DNA of 64,000 nt, from assembly GCF_000226875.1 (NCBI RefSeq), contig NZ_JH164926.1:559532-623531 (forward strand), read 5' to 3'. Below are positions 29,156 to 36,296 of this stretch, one piece after another. The position numbers were made by a program, and so were the translations under genes. Numbering within the stretch: the first letter of the stretch is position 1; the number at the start of each line of letters is the position of its first letter. The notes beneath the pieces are model-generated. The model did not search any database. It had not been told where the DNA came from and was given only the letters and a program-made list of their open reading frames with translations. This DNA comes from Neisseria shayeganii 871. Lineage in GTDB: Bacteria > Pseudomonadota > Gammaproteobacteria > Burkholderiales > Neisseriaceae.

Positions 29156-30591
29156 CCCCAAACGAACAAATCATCCACGACCTGCTGACGCGGCAAATCG
29201 ACCTGATGCGCTACGAGCGCAGCGTTCGGCGCGATGTGCTGCAACAGCTTGAGACCATGCGGCGCGAGGTTGAGGACAAGCTGCGCGGGCAGAATCTGGA
29301 CGAGATGGGCAGGCGTGAACTGGCAGCCTTGTTGGCCGACATCGACGCCATACTCAGCCGTGATTACGACCTGATTTCAGGTAGCCTGAATACGGCCGAA
29401 GTGGTGGAAGACGAAAGCGAATGGCTGTTTGTGTGGCTGGGCGGCATGGCGGCCATGTATGGTCTACCGGAGCCGAAAAGGCTGCCTGAAACCCATAAGC
29501 AGGCCCTGCAGAACGGTTTGCTGGTGGGCGGCCTGACGATTGCCGAAGCCTTTACCGGGCAGCGTGATGCTTTGATGCGCCGTATCCGCGCACAGGTGCG
29601 TATGGCGGCGGTGGGCGGCAGCGACTGGGAAAGCCTGAAAACCGACCTGCAAGCCGCTTTCAAGCGCGCCATCCAGCACGCCGAAACCACGACCGCCACT
29701 TGGATCAGCACCATTGCCAACCAAACGACCTACTGGGCGGGCAAGGCCAATCCATGGGTCAAGGGCTACCGGCATATTTCGGTGCTGGACAGCAAAACCA
29801 GCAGCGTATGCACCAACCGCCACGGCAAGCTGTGGGACAAGCAGAAACAGCCGCAGGGGCATGATTTTGAGTTTCGCGTGCCGCCCATGCACCCGAACTG
29901 CCGCAGCCGCCTGGTATGGGTGGCCGACTTGGGCGACGATTTCCAAGGTGTGAGCGGCGAAGATTGGGTTAAAGGCCGCACGCTGGCGCAGTTGCAGGAG
30001 CAATTCGGCAAGGGTATCGGCCAGATGCTGCATGACGGCACCATCAGCCTGCATGATGCGGTACGGCGGGGCGGGTTGGAGGCAATAACCTTGCGCGGAC
30101 TGCGGCGCGAACACGCCCTTTCGGTGCTATCCGGCGATTTTGGGCAGCGCTTCGGCCAAGTCCGCCGCATAGTGGCGGAAATGAAGTCCGGCGGCGCTGA
30201 ATTGTCGGCCGTCCGCCAAGTGGCACAGGATAAGGTTTGGCATGCCGCCGATTTGAGTAAGCGAGCGCAATCTTGGCTTGGTGCCGAAACCGGCAAGGTG
30301 TGGTTGTCGGAAGATACGCTGATTAAGCAGTTGTACAACCACCCTGAGCTGCCGCTGGCGACTTATCGACGCATTCCGCAGATTTTGAATCAGGCGGATT
30401 TGGTGGTGCAGGTTGATGGTTTGAAAATCGCGTTTGTCCGCAAAGATGAAGAGATTTTGAAGGCGGTCGTCAAGACCACCCAAGACAGAGAGGAGCTTTA
30501 TTTGGTTTCGCTGTTTTCAGCCAAAGAAAAGGAAATGCTGCGAACTAGAGCAAAAGGTGTGATTTTGTTTGAAAGGGAAACAGGCGGATAG
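29152..30591 (+). CDS. MuF-type head protein with C-terminal nuclease-like domain
   Basis: 479 residues. The central part (about 180-260, SVLDSKTSSVCTNRHGKLW, then VPPMHPNCRSRL) is the phage Mu F-like head morphogenesis domain. The last 97 residues (VWLSEDTLIKQLYNHPELPL, then KIAFVRKDEEILKAVVKTTQ) resemble the PBECR class of barnase/EndoU/colicin/RelE-like nuclease domains appended to MuF proteins in other phages. Such MuF tails are regarded as polymorphic toxins. No immunity gene is recognisable next to it. A DUS lies inside (29376-29387). Confidence 0.8.
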   Translation: MTPNEQIIHDLLTRQIDLMRYERSVRRDVLQQLETMRREVEDKLRGQNLDEMGRRELAALLADIDAILSRDYDLISGSLNTAEVVEDESEWLFVWLGGMAAMYGLPEPKRLPETHKQALQNGLLVGGLTIAEAFTGQRDALMRRIRAQVRMAAVGGSDWESLKTDLQAAFKRAIQHAETTTATWISTIANQTTYWAGKANPWVKGYRHISVLDSKTSSVCTNRHGKLWDKQKQPQGHDFEFRVPPMHPNCRSRLVWVADLGDDFQGVSGEDWVKGRTLAQLQEQFGKGIGQMLHDGTISLHDAVRRGGLEAITLRGLRREHALSVLSGDFGQRFGQVRRIVAEMKSGGAELSAVRQVAQDKVWHAADLSKRAQSWLGAETGKVWLSEDTLIKQLYNHPELPLATYRRIPQILNQADLVVQVDGLKIAFVRKDEEILKAVVKTTQDREELYLVSLFSAKEKEMLRTRAKGVILFERETGG

Positions 30592-30745
30592 ACTGCCATC
30601 CTATCACGCGCACTTATTTGTATGGCTACGGCAGGCAGATTCACCGTGTTTCGCCTGCTTCCCTTTGTTAATTATAGATTATTTACAGGCTATCTGAAAG
30701 GGTGGCCTTTTTTGTTGCCCGCTGCCGGGAATGGCGCGGGTGTCT

Positions 30746-30759
30746 GCGGCGGATGCCGC
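30746..30759 (+). terminator. Hairpin before the scaffold gene
   Basis: Stem GCGGC/GCCGC with a GGAT loop and eight T, then GATGGAGTAAACGAC and the GTG start of the scaffold gene. Confidence 0.65.
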
Positions 30760-30782
30760 TTTTTTTTGATGGAGTAAACGAC

Positions 30783-31532
30783 GTGAAACTGAAATTGGAC
30801 GACAACGGCAACGTGGTATTGCAAGACGGCAAACCGGTTTATGTGCATGACGACGGCAAAGAAATCCCGTTTGACGCCCCGGCGGCCATGCAGCGCATTT
30901 CGGCCCTGAATGCGGAAGCCAAGGGCCACCGCGAAGCAAAAGAAGCAGCGGAAGCCAAGCTGAAAGCCTTTGACGGTATCGACGACGCCGAGGCGGCCAA
31001 GAAGGCGCTAGCGACGGTACAGAACTTGGACGACAAAAAGCTGATTGATGCCGGCGAGGCCGATAAGGTTAAGGCGGAAGTCATCAAGTCGTATGAAGAA
31101 AAGCTGGCGGCAGCGGAAGCAGCCACGGCCAAAGTTCAAGCCCAGTTCCACAGCGAGCTGATCGGCGGCAGCTTCGCCCGCAGCAAAGTGATTGCGGACA
31201 AGTTGGCGATTCCCGCTGACGTGGCTCAGGCGTTCTTCGGCAAACATTTCGGCATTTCGGATGATGGCCGCATTGTCGCCAAAGACGCCCACGGCAACGA
31301 GATTTTCAGCCGCACCAACCCCGGCGAAAAAGCCGGCTTCGACGAGGCGCTGGAAGCCCTGATTGATGCCTACCCAAACAAGGACAGCATCCTCAAGGGC
31401 AGCGGCGCTTCCGGGGCCGGTACGACGCCTGGCGGCAGCGGTGGCGGCAAAACCCTCAGCCGTGAGCAATTTGAAGCACTCGACCCAGCAAGCCGTATGC
31501 AGGCGTTGCAGGACAAAGTACAAATCATTTAA
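30783..31532 (+). CDS. Phage capsid scaffold protein
   Basis: 249 residues with a GTG start (VKLKLDDNGNVVLQDGKPVY). The central coiled coil is rich in Ala/Glu/Lys (HREAKEAAEAKLKAFDGI, then KVKAEVIKSYEEKLAAAEAA). A Gly/Ser linker and a short C-terminal helix (EQFEALDPASRMQALQDK) follow. Position just before the coat gene and the composition identify it as the scaffold that guides procapsid assembly. Confidence 0.8.
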   Translation: MKLKLDDNGNVVLQDGKPVYVHDDGKEIPFDAPAAMQRISALNAEAKGHREAKEAAEAKLKAFDGIDDAEAAKKALATVQNLDDKKLIDAGEADKVKAEVIKSYEEKLAAAEAATAKVQAQFHSELIGGSFARSKVIADKLAIPADVAQAFFGKHFGISDDGRIVAKDAHGNEIFSRTNPGEKAGFDEALEALIDAYPNKDSILKGSGASGAGTTPGGSGGGKTLSREQFEALDPASRMQALQDKVQII

Positions 31533-31547
31533 AGAAAGGAGCCGTAA

Positions 31548-32693
31548 ATGGCAACTCAAAACACCCTGACGGGTTTGATCCCCACCCTTTATGCCGCTTT
31601 GGACACAGTGTCCCGCGAAATGGTGGGCCTGATTCCGGCAGTGAACCGAGACAGCTCAGTGGCACGCGCTGCCAAAGGCCAGACCGTGCGCTCTCCGATT
31701 GCCAAAGCCGGTGAATTGGAAGATGTGATTCCAGGCGAAAACCCGAAAAACAGCGGGGGCACCACTTTGGAATATGCTGATGTAACCATCGAACACGCCA
31801 AGGCCGCCCCGATCCTGTGGAACGGCGAAGAGCAAAAAGCCATTGGCCATACCGGCGAATACAACGCCATCTTGGCAAACCAGTTCGCCGACGGCATGCG
31901 CAAGCTGGTCAATTCGATTGAGCAAAGCGTGGCCGAAAAAGCCCTGACCGGCGCATCTTTGGCATACGGCACCAAAGGCACCGTACCTTTCGGTACTGCC
32001 AGCGACCTGTCCGACTTTGCGGGTATTGCAAAGCTGTTGGACGACAATGGCGCGCCGGTATCCGACCGCCAATTGGTGCTCAACTCGACTGCAATGGCCA
32101 ACCTGCGCGGCAAGCAATCCGTACTGTTTAAGGTCAATGAAGCCGGCACACAGGATATGTTGCGCAACGGCATGACTGACCGCGTTCAGAACTTCGCCCT
32201 GCGCTATTCCGGCGGCATCAAGGCTCACGCCCAAGGCGCCGGCTCCGGCTACCAGCTCAACGGCCAAAGCGCTGCCGGCCTGAAAAGCCTGGCCCTGAAA
32301 TCCGGCTCCGGTGTACTGGAAGCCGGCGATATTGTCACCATCGGCGGCGTGAAATACATCGTGGGCAAAAAAGTCTCCAGTGCCTCTGATAAGTTGGAGC
32401 TTAACGCCGGCCTGATTGCTCAAGGTAATGCCAGTGACGCCATCACTTCCTTTGGCAACTTCACGCCGAACTTTGCCTTCGACCGCAACGCGATTGTGTT
32501 GGCGACCCGCGCGCCGGCCCTTCCGGACGGCGGCGACTCCGCCGACGATGCCATGATGCTGACCGATCCGATTACCGGCCTCAGCTTCGAGGTGCGCGTT
32601 TACCGCCAATACCGCCGCGTCAAATACGAGGTGGCGATGGCGTGGGGTAGCGCAGTCATCAAGCCTGAGCATCTGGTGGTTTTGGCCCACTAA
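31548..32693 (+). CDS. Major capsid protein, P22 coat-like
   Basis: 381 residues. The N-terminus NTLTGLIPTLYAALDTVSRE and the segment GQTVRSPIAKAGELEDVIPG are typical of the P22 gp5-like coat family, with the HK97 fold and an inserted domain (about 210-280 here). Strong ribosome site AAAGGAGCCG. It is expected to be the most abundant virion protein. Confidence 0.9.
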   Translation: MATQNTLTGLIPTLYAALDTVSREMVGLIPAVNRDSSVARAAKGQTVRSPIAKAGELEDVIPGENPKNSGGTTLEYADVTIEHAKAAPILWNGEEQKAIGHTGEYNAILANQFADGMRKLVNSIEQSVAEKALTGASLAYGTKGTVPFGTASDLSDFAGIAKLLDDNGAPVSDRQLVLNSTAMANLRGKQSVLFKVNEAGTQDMLRNGMTDRVQNFALRYSGGIKAHAQGAGSGYQLNGQSAAGLKSLALKSGSGVLEAGDIVTIGGVKYIVGKKVSSASDKLELNAGLIAQGNASDAITSFGNFTPNFAFDRNAIVLATRAPALPDGGDSADDAMMLTDPITGLSFEVRVYRQYRRVKYEVAMAWGSAVIKPEHLVVLAH

Positions 32694-32701
32694 TCCGATT
32701 C

Positions 32702-32765
32702 AGGCTACCTGAAAAGCGAGCTTCTGCCGGTATCGGCAGCGGCGTTTGAGTGTTTCAGGTAGCCT
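32702..32765 (+). terminator. Inverted DUS pair after the coat gene
   Basis: A forward DUS (32702-32713) and a reverse DUS (32754-32765) are separated by 40 bases that themselves contain a CTGCCG/CGGCAG stem. They could form a terminator or attenuator that adjusts coat versus downstream expression. Confidence 0.5.
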
Positions 32766-32792
32766 GAACCCATCCAGAAGAAAGGGAAGGCA

Positions 32793-33059
32793 ATGATTAA
32801 AGTACATAAAGACGGCCAATATCTGATTGTGCACGAAAGCACCGAACAAGGCCACGCAAAGCTCGGCTGGAATGTGGTGGAGCGTGATTTGCCTGATGAG
32901 GCAGAAGCCATGCCGCTCGATCCGCACAAGCTCGGTACCGCCGCCCTGAAAGCCGAACTGGCCGCGCGCCAAATCGAGGTGCCGGAAGGGGCAAAGAAAG
33001 CCGACCTGGTGGCTTTGCTGGAAGCGGCACTGGCGGCAGAAGGCGGCGGCCATGATTAA
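32793..33059 (+). CDS. Small head protein with HeH/LEM-like end
   Basis: 88 residues. The C-terminal half KLGTAALKAELAARQIEVPE...KKADLVALLEAAL is a HeH/SAP-like helix-extension-helix motif. Proteins of this type lie between coat and connector genes in many phages. Its role in head decoration or completion is not established. Confidence 0.7.
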   Translation: MIKVHKDGQYLIVHESTEQGHAKLGWNVVERDLPDEAEAMPLDPHKLGTAALKAELAARQIEVPEGAKKADLVALLEAALAAEGGGHD

Positions 33060-33477
33060 GGTGCCGCAAGACAGCTATATCAGCGTGGCCGATGCCGACG
33101 CCTACCACGCCCTGCGCCAATCCGCCGAAGTGTGGACGGCGATGGATGACACAGCCAAAGAGCGGGCGCTGGTGACGGCGTCCGATTTCTTGGATGTGAA
33201 CTACCGCCTGAAAGACGGCCTGAACGCCGCCATGCGCGCCGGACGTGCCGAGGTATTACCCGAAGTGCAAAAGGCGGTGTGTGAACTGGCGATGCAGCAG
33301 CAATTGACCGCAAACGAGAAGCCGAAGCAGCGCAGCGTGAAGGTGGGGGAAATCGCCGTAACCTACGCGGTGGGCGACGAGGCGAAAGCGGAACGCTTTG
33401 CTTATGTGGTCTCTCTGCTGGGCGGTTTACTTGAAAAAAAGCGAGCCGTCGGCATGGTTCCGGTAGTACGGGGGTAG
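33052..33477 (+). CDS. Head-tail connector (DnaT-like/gp6-like)
   Basis: 141 residues. The pattern YISVADADAYHALRQSAEVW, then ERALVTASDFLDVNYRLKDG, is the phage DnaT-like/head-tail adaptor family. Helical, with the VAD-ADAY start usual for these adaptor proteins. It overlaps the previous gene by 8 bp. Confidence 0.8.
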   Translation: MIKVPQDSYISVADADAYHALRQSAEVWTAMDDTAKERALVTASDFLDVNYRLKDGLNAAMRAGRAEVLPEVQKAVCELAMQQQLTANEKPKQRSVKVGEIAVTYAVGDEAKAERFAYVVSLLGGLLEKKRAVGMVPVVRG

Positions 33478-33480
33478 GCC

Positions 33481-33873
33481 ATGTTTGATTATGCAGAGCT
33501 GGAAGCGGTGGCCGCCGATGTGTTGGCTGATTTTGGGCGTGATTGCACCGTGACCGTTGAGACTGAGGTGGAATACGATGTAGAAACCGGCACTGTTTCA
33601 GGTAGCCTGAAAACCCATGCCGGTAAATGCGTGTTCGGCAGCTTGACTGAAAAGCATATCGGCATTTTCAACAGCATGGGTGCTTCACACGGTTCGGCCA
33701 ATCTGGTGCAAATGGGCGATGCGTTGGTAACGGCTACGGCATCATGCAGGCTGGCTGTTGGCGCGCTGTTGGAGTGCGGCGATGAACGGTGGCGCATTGT
33801 GAATGTGCTGCCAATCAAGCCGGCCGCTGTGGTGGTGGCCTATCAGGCCCACACACGAAAGGAGAGTCTGTGA
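33481..33873 (+). CDS. Head-tail joining/stopper-type protein
   Basis: 130 residues, beta-rich (CTVTVETEVEYDVETGTVSG, then CRLAVGALLECGDERWRIVN). Position between the adaptor and the HK97 gp10-like gene identifies it as the probable head closure protein. A DUS lies inside (33597-33608). Confidence 0.65.
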   Translation: MFDYAELEAVAADVLADFGRDCTVTVETEVEYDVETGTVSGSLKTHAGKCVFGSLTEKHIGIFNSMGASHGSANLVQMGDALVTATASCRLAVGALLECGDERWRIVNVLPIKPAAVVVAYQAHTRKESL

Positions 33874-34265
33874 GAAGCAGGGTTATTGTCAACATGGGAG
33901 CTCTTGATCTGGTCAGGAAAAAAGCCGATGTTGTGGTCCAAAATATAGCCGACCGCCTAATGAACGATGTGCGCTCTGCCGCACCTGTGGATAGTGGCGA
34001 TTTACGTGCCAGTATTACCATGAGCGTGAACACTCTGCCGTCCGTGTTTAATGGCGGTTCTGCGCGAGTAAAGGCTGGGGATGTGGTGTATGTAGCCACA
34101 GATAAGGCATATGCGCCTGTAATCGAATACGGACTGTATCCTAACCCGCCGAAAACGCCGACGGGGAAAACAATCAACGGTTATTCGGTACAAGCACCCA
34201 AAGGCTTTATGCGCGTCACAGCATTAAACGTCATAATGTGGGCAAGGAGTGCCAAGTGGAATTAA
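33870..34265 (+). CDS. HK97 gp10-like tail-component protein
   Basis: 131 residues with a GTG start overlapping the previous stop (GTGA) and an AAAGGAGAG site. It contains NDVRSAAPVDSGDLRASITM and YVATDKAYAPVIEYGLYPNP, the gp10-like pattern of phage tail completion proteins. Confidence 0.85.
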   Translation: MRSRVIVNMGALDLVRKKADVVVQNIADRLMNDVRSAAPVDSGDLRASITMSVNTLPSVFNGGSARVKAGDVVYVATDKAYAPVIEYGLYPNPPKTPTGKTINGYSVQAPKGFMRVTALNVIMWARSAKWN

Positions 34266-34639
34266 ACCGCACTGTGCACCATCCGCTGGAAAAAGCGGTC
34301 AAGGATTATGCGCAGAAAAAAAAGATTAAGGTGGTATTCGAGAATGTTAATTCAGGCAGCCTGAAACCGCCTTATCTAGTGACTTCTCTGTTGCCTGCTG
34401 ATACGTCTGCGGCCACGCTGTGCGGCTCCCGGCAGCAGGGTATCTTCCAGGTGACCGTATATCTAGCGCTGAATTCCGGCGTGGCTGATGCAGACCTTTA
34501 TGCTGCGGAAATCATGGCCCTGTTTGAACCTAGCACAAAACATGGAGCAGTGTCTTTCGGTTTCCCCAGCCGTTCGCGCGGCCATGTGCTGGAAGGCTGT
34601 TATGCCGTGGTGATCAGCATACCTTATTTTTCGATGTAA
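34256..34639 (+). CDS. Tail terminator-type protein (DUF4128-like)
   Basis: 127 residues from a GTG at 34256, six bases after AAGGAG; an in-frame ATG at 34238 would add six residues but lacks a ribosome site. Features FQVTVYLALNSGVADADLYA and the end AVVISIPYFSM fit the DUF4128 tail-terminator group, which caps the tail tube. Confidence 0.75.
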   Translation: MELNRTVHHPLEKAVKDYAQKKKIKVVFENVNSGSLKPPYLVTSLLPADTSAATLCGSRQQGIFQVTVYLALNSGVADADLYAAEIMALFEPSTKHGAVSFGFPSRSRGHVLEGCYAVVISIPYFSM

Positions 34640-34647
34640 TTTGTTTT

Positions 34648-34669
34648 CCCGCCATTTGGCGGGTTTTTT
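34648..34669 (+). terminator. Hairpin before the tail tube gene
   Basis: A 6-bp stem CCCGCC/GGCGGG with loop ATTT and a TTTTTT run, then TATTTGGAG. Confidence 0.7.
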
Positions 34670-34683
34670 ATTTGGAGAAAAAA

Positions 34684-35148
34684 ATGTCATCTAAATATAT
34701 TCTTTCCGCTGGAACGGGCTTAAAAATGTCCAAAGAGGAAGTAAAAGATACCACCGGTAAGCAAAAGGATGGTTTGACGCCAGTTACTTGGGTGGATCTC
34801 AGATGCACAACAAAAACGATTGAATATGGCGGCATTAATACCGATGAAATTGAGGTCACTACGCTGTGCTCTGAAGGATTTAAAGAGTTCGCCCTTGGGT
34901 TATCCGACCCCGGCACCATGTCTTTTGATGGACATTATGTGCCGGAAGATGAAGGCCAGCAAGAAATCATTAAAGCAGCCGAAGATAAAATGCCACGGCT
35001 GTTCAAGGTAACTTTTGCCGACGGCACCACGTTTGAAACAGTGGGTGTGGTGAAAACACGCTCTTGGTCTGTGCCAGAGGCGGGTGGCGTGGTGGCGAGA
35101 AAAGTGGAAGTGCGCCTGAGTGGCAAGCCGAAAGAAACTGTAGCCTAA
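34684..35148 (+). CDS. Major tail tube protein
   Basis: 154 residues from MSSKYILSAGTGLKM, with TTTGGAG upstream. The beta-rich sequence with LRCTTKTIEYGGINTDEIEV, then GLSDPGTMSFDGHYVPEDEG, is typical of siphophage tail tube proteins (lambda V-like). Confidence 0.85.
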   Translation: MSSKYILSAGTGLKMSKEEVKDTTGKQKDGLTPVTWVDLRCTTKTIEYGGINTDEIEVTTLCSEGFKEFALGLSDPGTMSFDGHYVPEDEGQQEIIKAAEDKMPRLFKVTFADGTTFETVGVVKTRSWSVPEAGGVVARKVEVRLSGKPKETVA

Positions 35149-35202
35149 TTTTGTTAATCTTAATGGCGGCCAAGCGCCGCCTATTTTTCATAGGAAATGA
35201 AA

Positions 35203-35610
35203 ATGAAACTGAACGAATTATCTACTCTCTCTGCTGATAAATTTGAGTTGACCTATACCTTCAACCCGACACATCCCATTACCCGCGCCAAGTTGGATTT
35301 CGAAGTTGAAATCCGTTCTACGCAGTCGCACGTGATGCGTGCTTTCCAAGAGTCACTGATTCACCGCTTGCAAAAAGAAAATCAGACCGAAAAGCGTACC
35401 GGCAAGTTGAAGCTGTTTAACCGCGCCGAGCTTGAAGCGGACGATGTAGCTGAATGTGTGGCGCTATTGGTGGGAATCCACGGCCTGCTTGATGATGATG
35501 ATAAGCCTGTGCAGGAAAGCAAATATGAGCAAATCCTGAGTGACTTGCCATGGCTGCGCACGCAAATCAAAGAGGCGGCGGCGGATGATGAACATTTTTT
35601 GGCACTGTAA
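35203..35610 (+). CDS. Tail assembly chaperone, short form (G-like)
   Basis: 135 residues from the ATG at 35203 (an ATG at 35197 is too close to AGGA). KLNELSTLSADKFELTYTF and the acidic helical rest are typical of tail chaperones, which bind the tape measure. The gene ends just after a T TTT TTG slippery heptamer (35595-35601) that can direct a -1 shift into the downstream frame. Confidence 0.8.
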   Translation: MKLNELSTLSADKFELTYTFNPTHPITRAKLDFEVEIRSTQSHVMRAFQESLIHRLQKENQTEKRTGKLKLFNRAELEADDVAECVALLVGIHGLLDDDDKPVQESKYEQILSDLPWLRTQIKEAAADDEHFLAL

Positions 35611-35993
35611 CCGCCGATGCACTTCAAACCGCACGGCGGTATTTTGAGATTCATAAACCCAAAGACGATAAGCCATCTTTATGGGACCAGCATTTAGCGA
35701 TCTATCACGAAACCGGCATCGAAACAGATCTACTGGCTAGCCCCCCAGAAGCTCCGTTTGCAGTTTCGCACGTTTGGGATTGGTTTTGCACCTTGAGTCG
35801 TCAGCGGAGCAGTTCTTTCGGCATAGAGCCGCTGAAGTTTTCAGATATGGTGGCTTTTTTTGACTTGATTGGCCGTTTCCCTCAGCCCTGGGAACGCGAA
35901 TTATTGTTGTCATATGATCATCTATATATGCAAATTATGACGGCCGAAGATGTAGTGGAGATAGGAAGCGATGGCCTGCAACTGCAAGAATGA
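35601..35993 (+). CDS. Tail assembly chaperone extension made by -1 frameshift (GT-like)
   Basis: The -1 frame is open from 35592 to the stop at 35991-35993 and has no upstream ATG with a ribosome site. Slipping on T TTT TTG at 35595-35601 joins the 133-codon G part to 130 codons beginning GTVTADALQTARRYFEIHKP and ending DVVEIGSDGLQLQE. The fused protein would be about 263 residues. Programmed -1 shifting at this gene pair is conserved in siphophages (lambda G/GT). The shift itself is inferred from the open frame and heptamer. Confidence 0.75.
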   Translation, partial: GTVTADALQTARRYFEIHKPKDDKPSLWDQHLAIYHETGIETDLLASPPEAPFAVSHVWDWFCTLSRQRSSSFGIEPLKFSDMVAFFDLIGRFPQPWERELLLSYDHLYMQIMTAEDVVEIGSDGLQLQE

Positions 35994-36189
35994 GCTATCT
36001 GTAGTTAAATCTGAACCATATGCACAAAGGCTAGGATTGTGTGCTAATTGTGATGCGCTGAAACGTCTGCACGGCGGCCTGCCCAAAGGCGCGGACGTGG
36101 GTTTACTTGACCGCTGCGGCGAATGTGGCTGTTTAGTCAAAGTCAAAGCCGCATTAGGCAGCCAACACTGCCCACGAAATCTATGGTGA
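35971..36189 (+). CDS. Cysteine-rich small tail-region protein
   Basis: 72 residues with three Cys clusters: CNC at 3-5, CANC near 24-27 and CGECGC near 49-54, plus a last Cys in QHCPRNLW. It probably binds zinc. It overlaps the end of the frameshift extension by 23 bp. Function is unknown. Confidence 0.6.
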   Translation: MACNCKNELSVVKSEPYAQRLGLCANCDALKRLHGGLPKGADVGLLDRCGECGCLVKVKAALGSQHCPRNLW

Positions 36190-36262
36190 AAAGCGAAGTT
36201 CAGAGATGATTTTTAGAAGAGTCTTATTCTTTGAGTCATTGATTATCTTTCATGTTTTGTTT

Positions 36263-36277
36263 CCGCCGTGATGGCGG
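36263..36277 (+). terminator. Hairpin before the tape measure gene
   Basis: Stem CCGCC/GGCGG with a GTGAT loop and TTTTTT, followed by TATGGGGTCTTGAT and the tape measure ATG. Confidence 0.65.
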
Positions 36278-36296
36278 TTTTTTATGGGGTCTTGAT

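Noticed and set aside
35793..35993. Independent 66-codon gene after the tail chaperone
   Set aside because: Starts only at an internal TTG; the frame is open back to 35592 and is better explained as the -1 frameshift extension.
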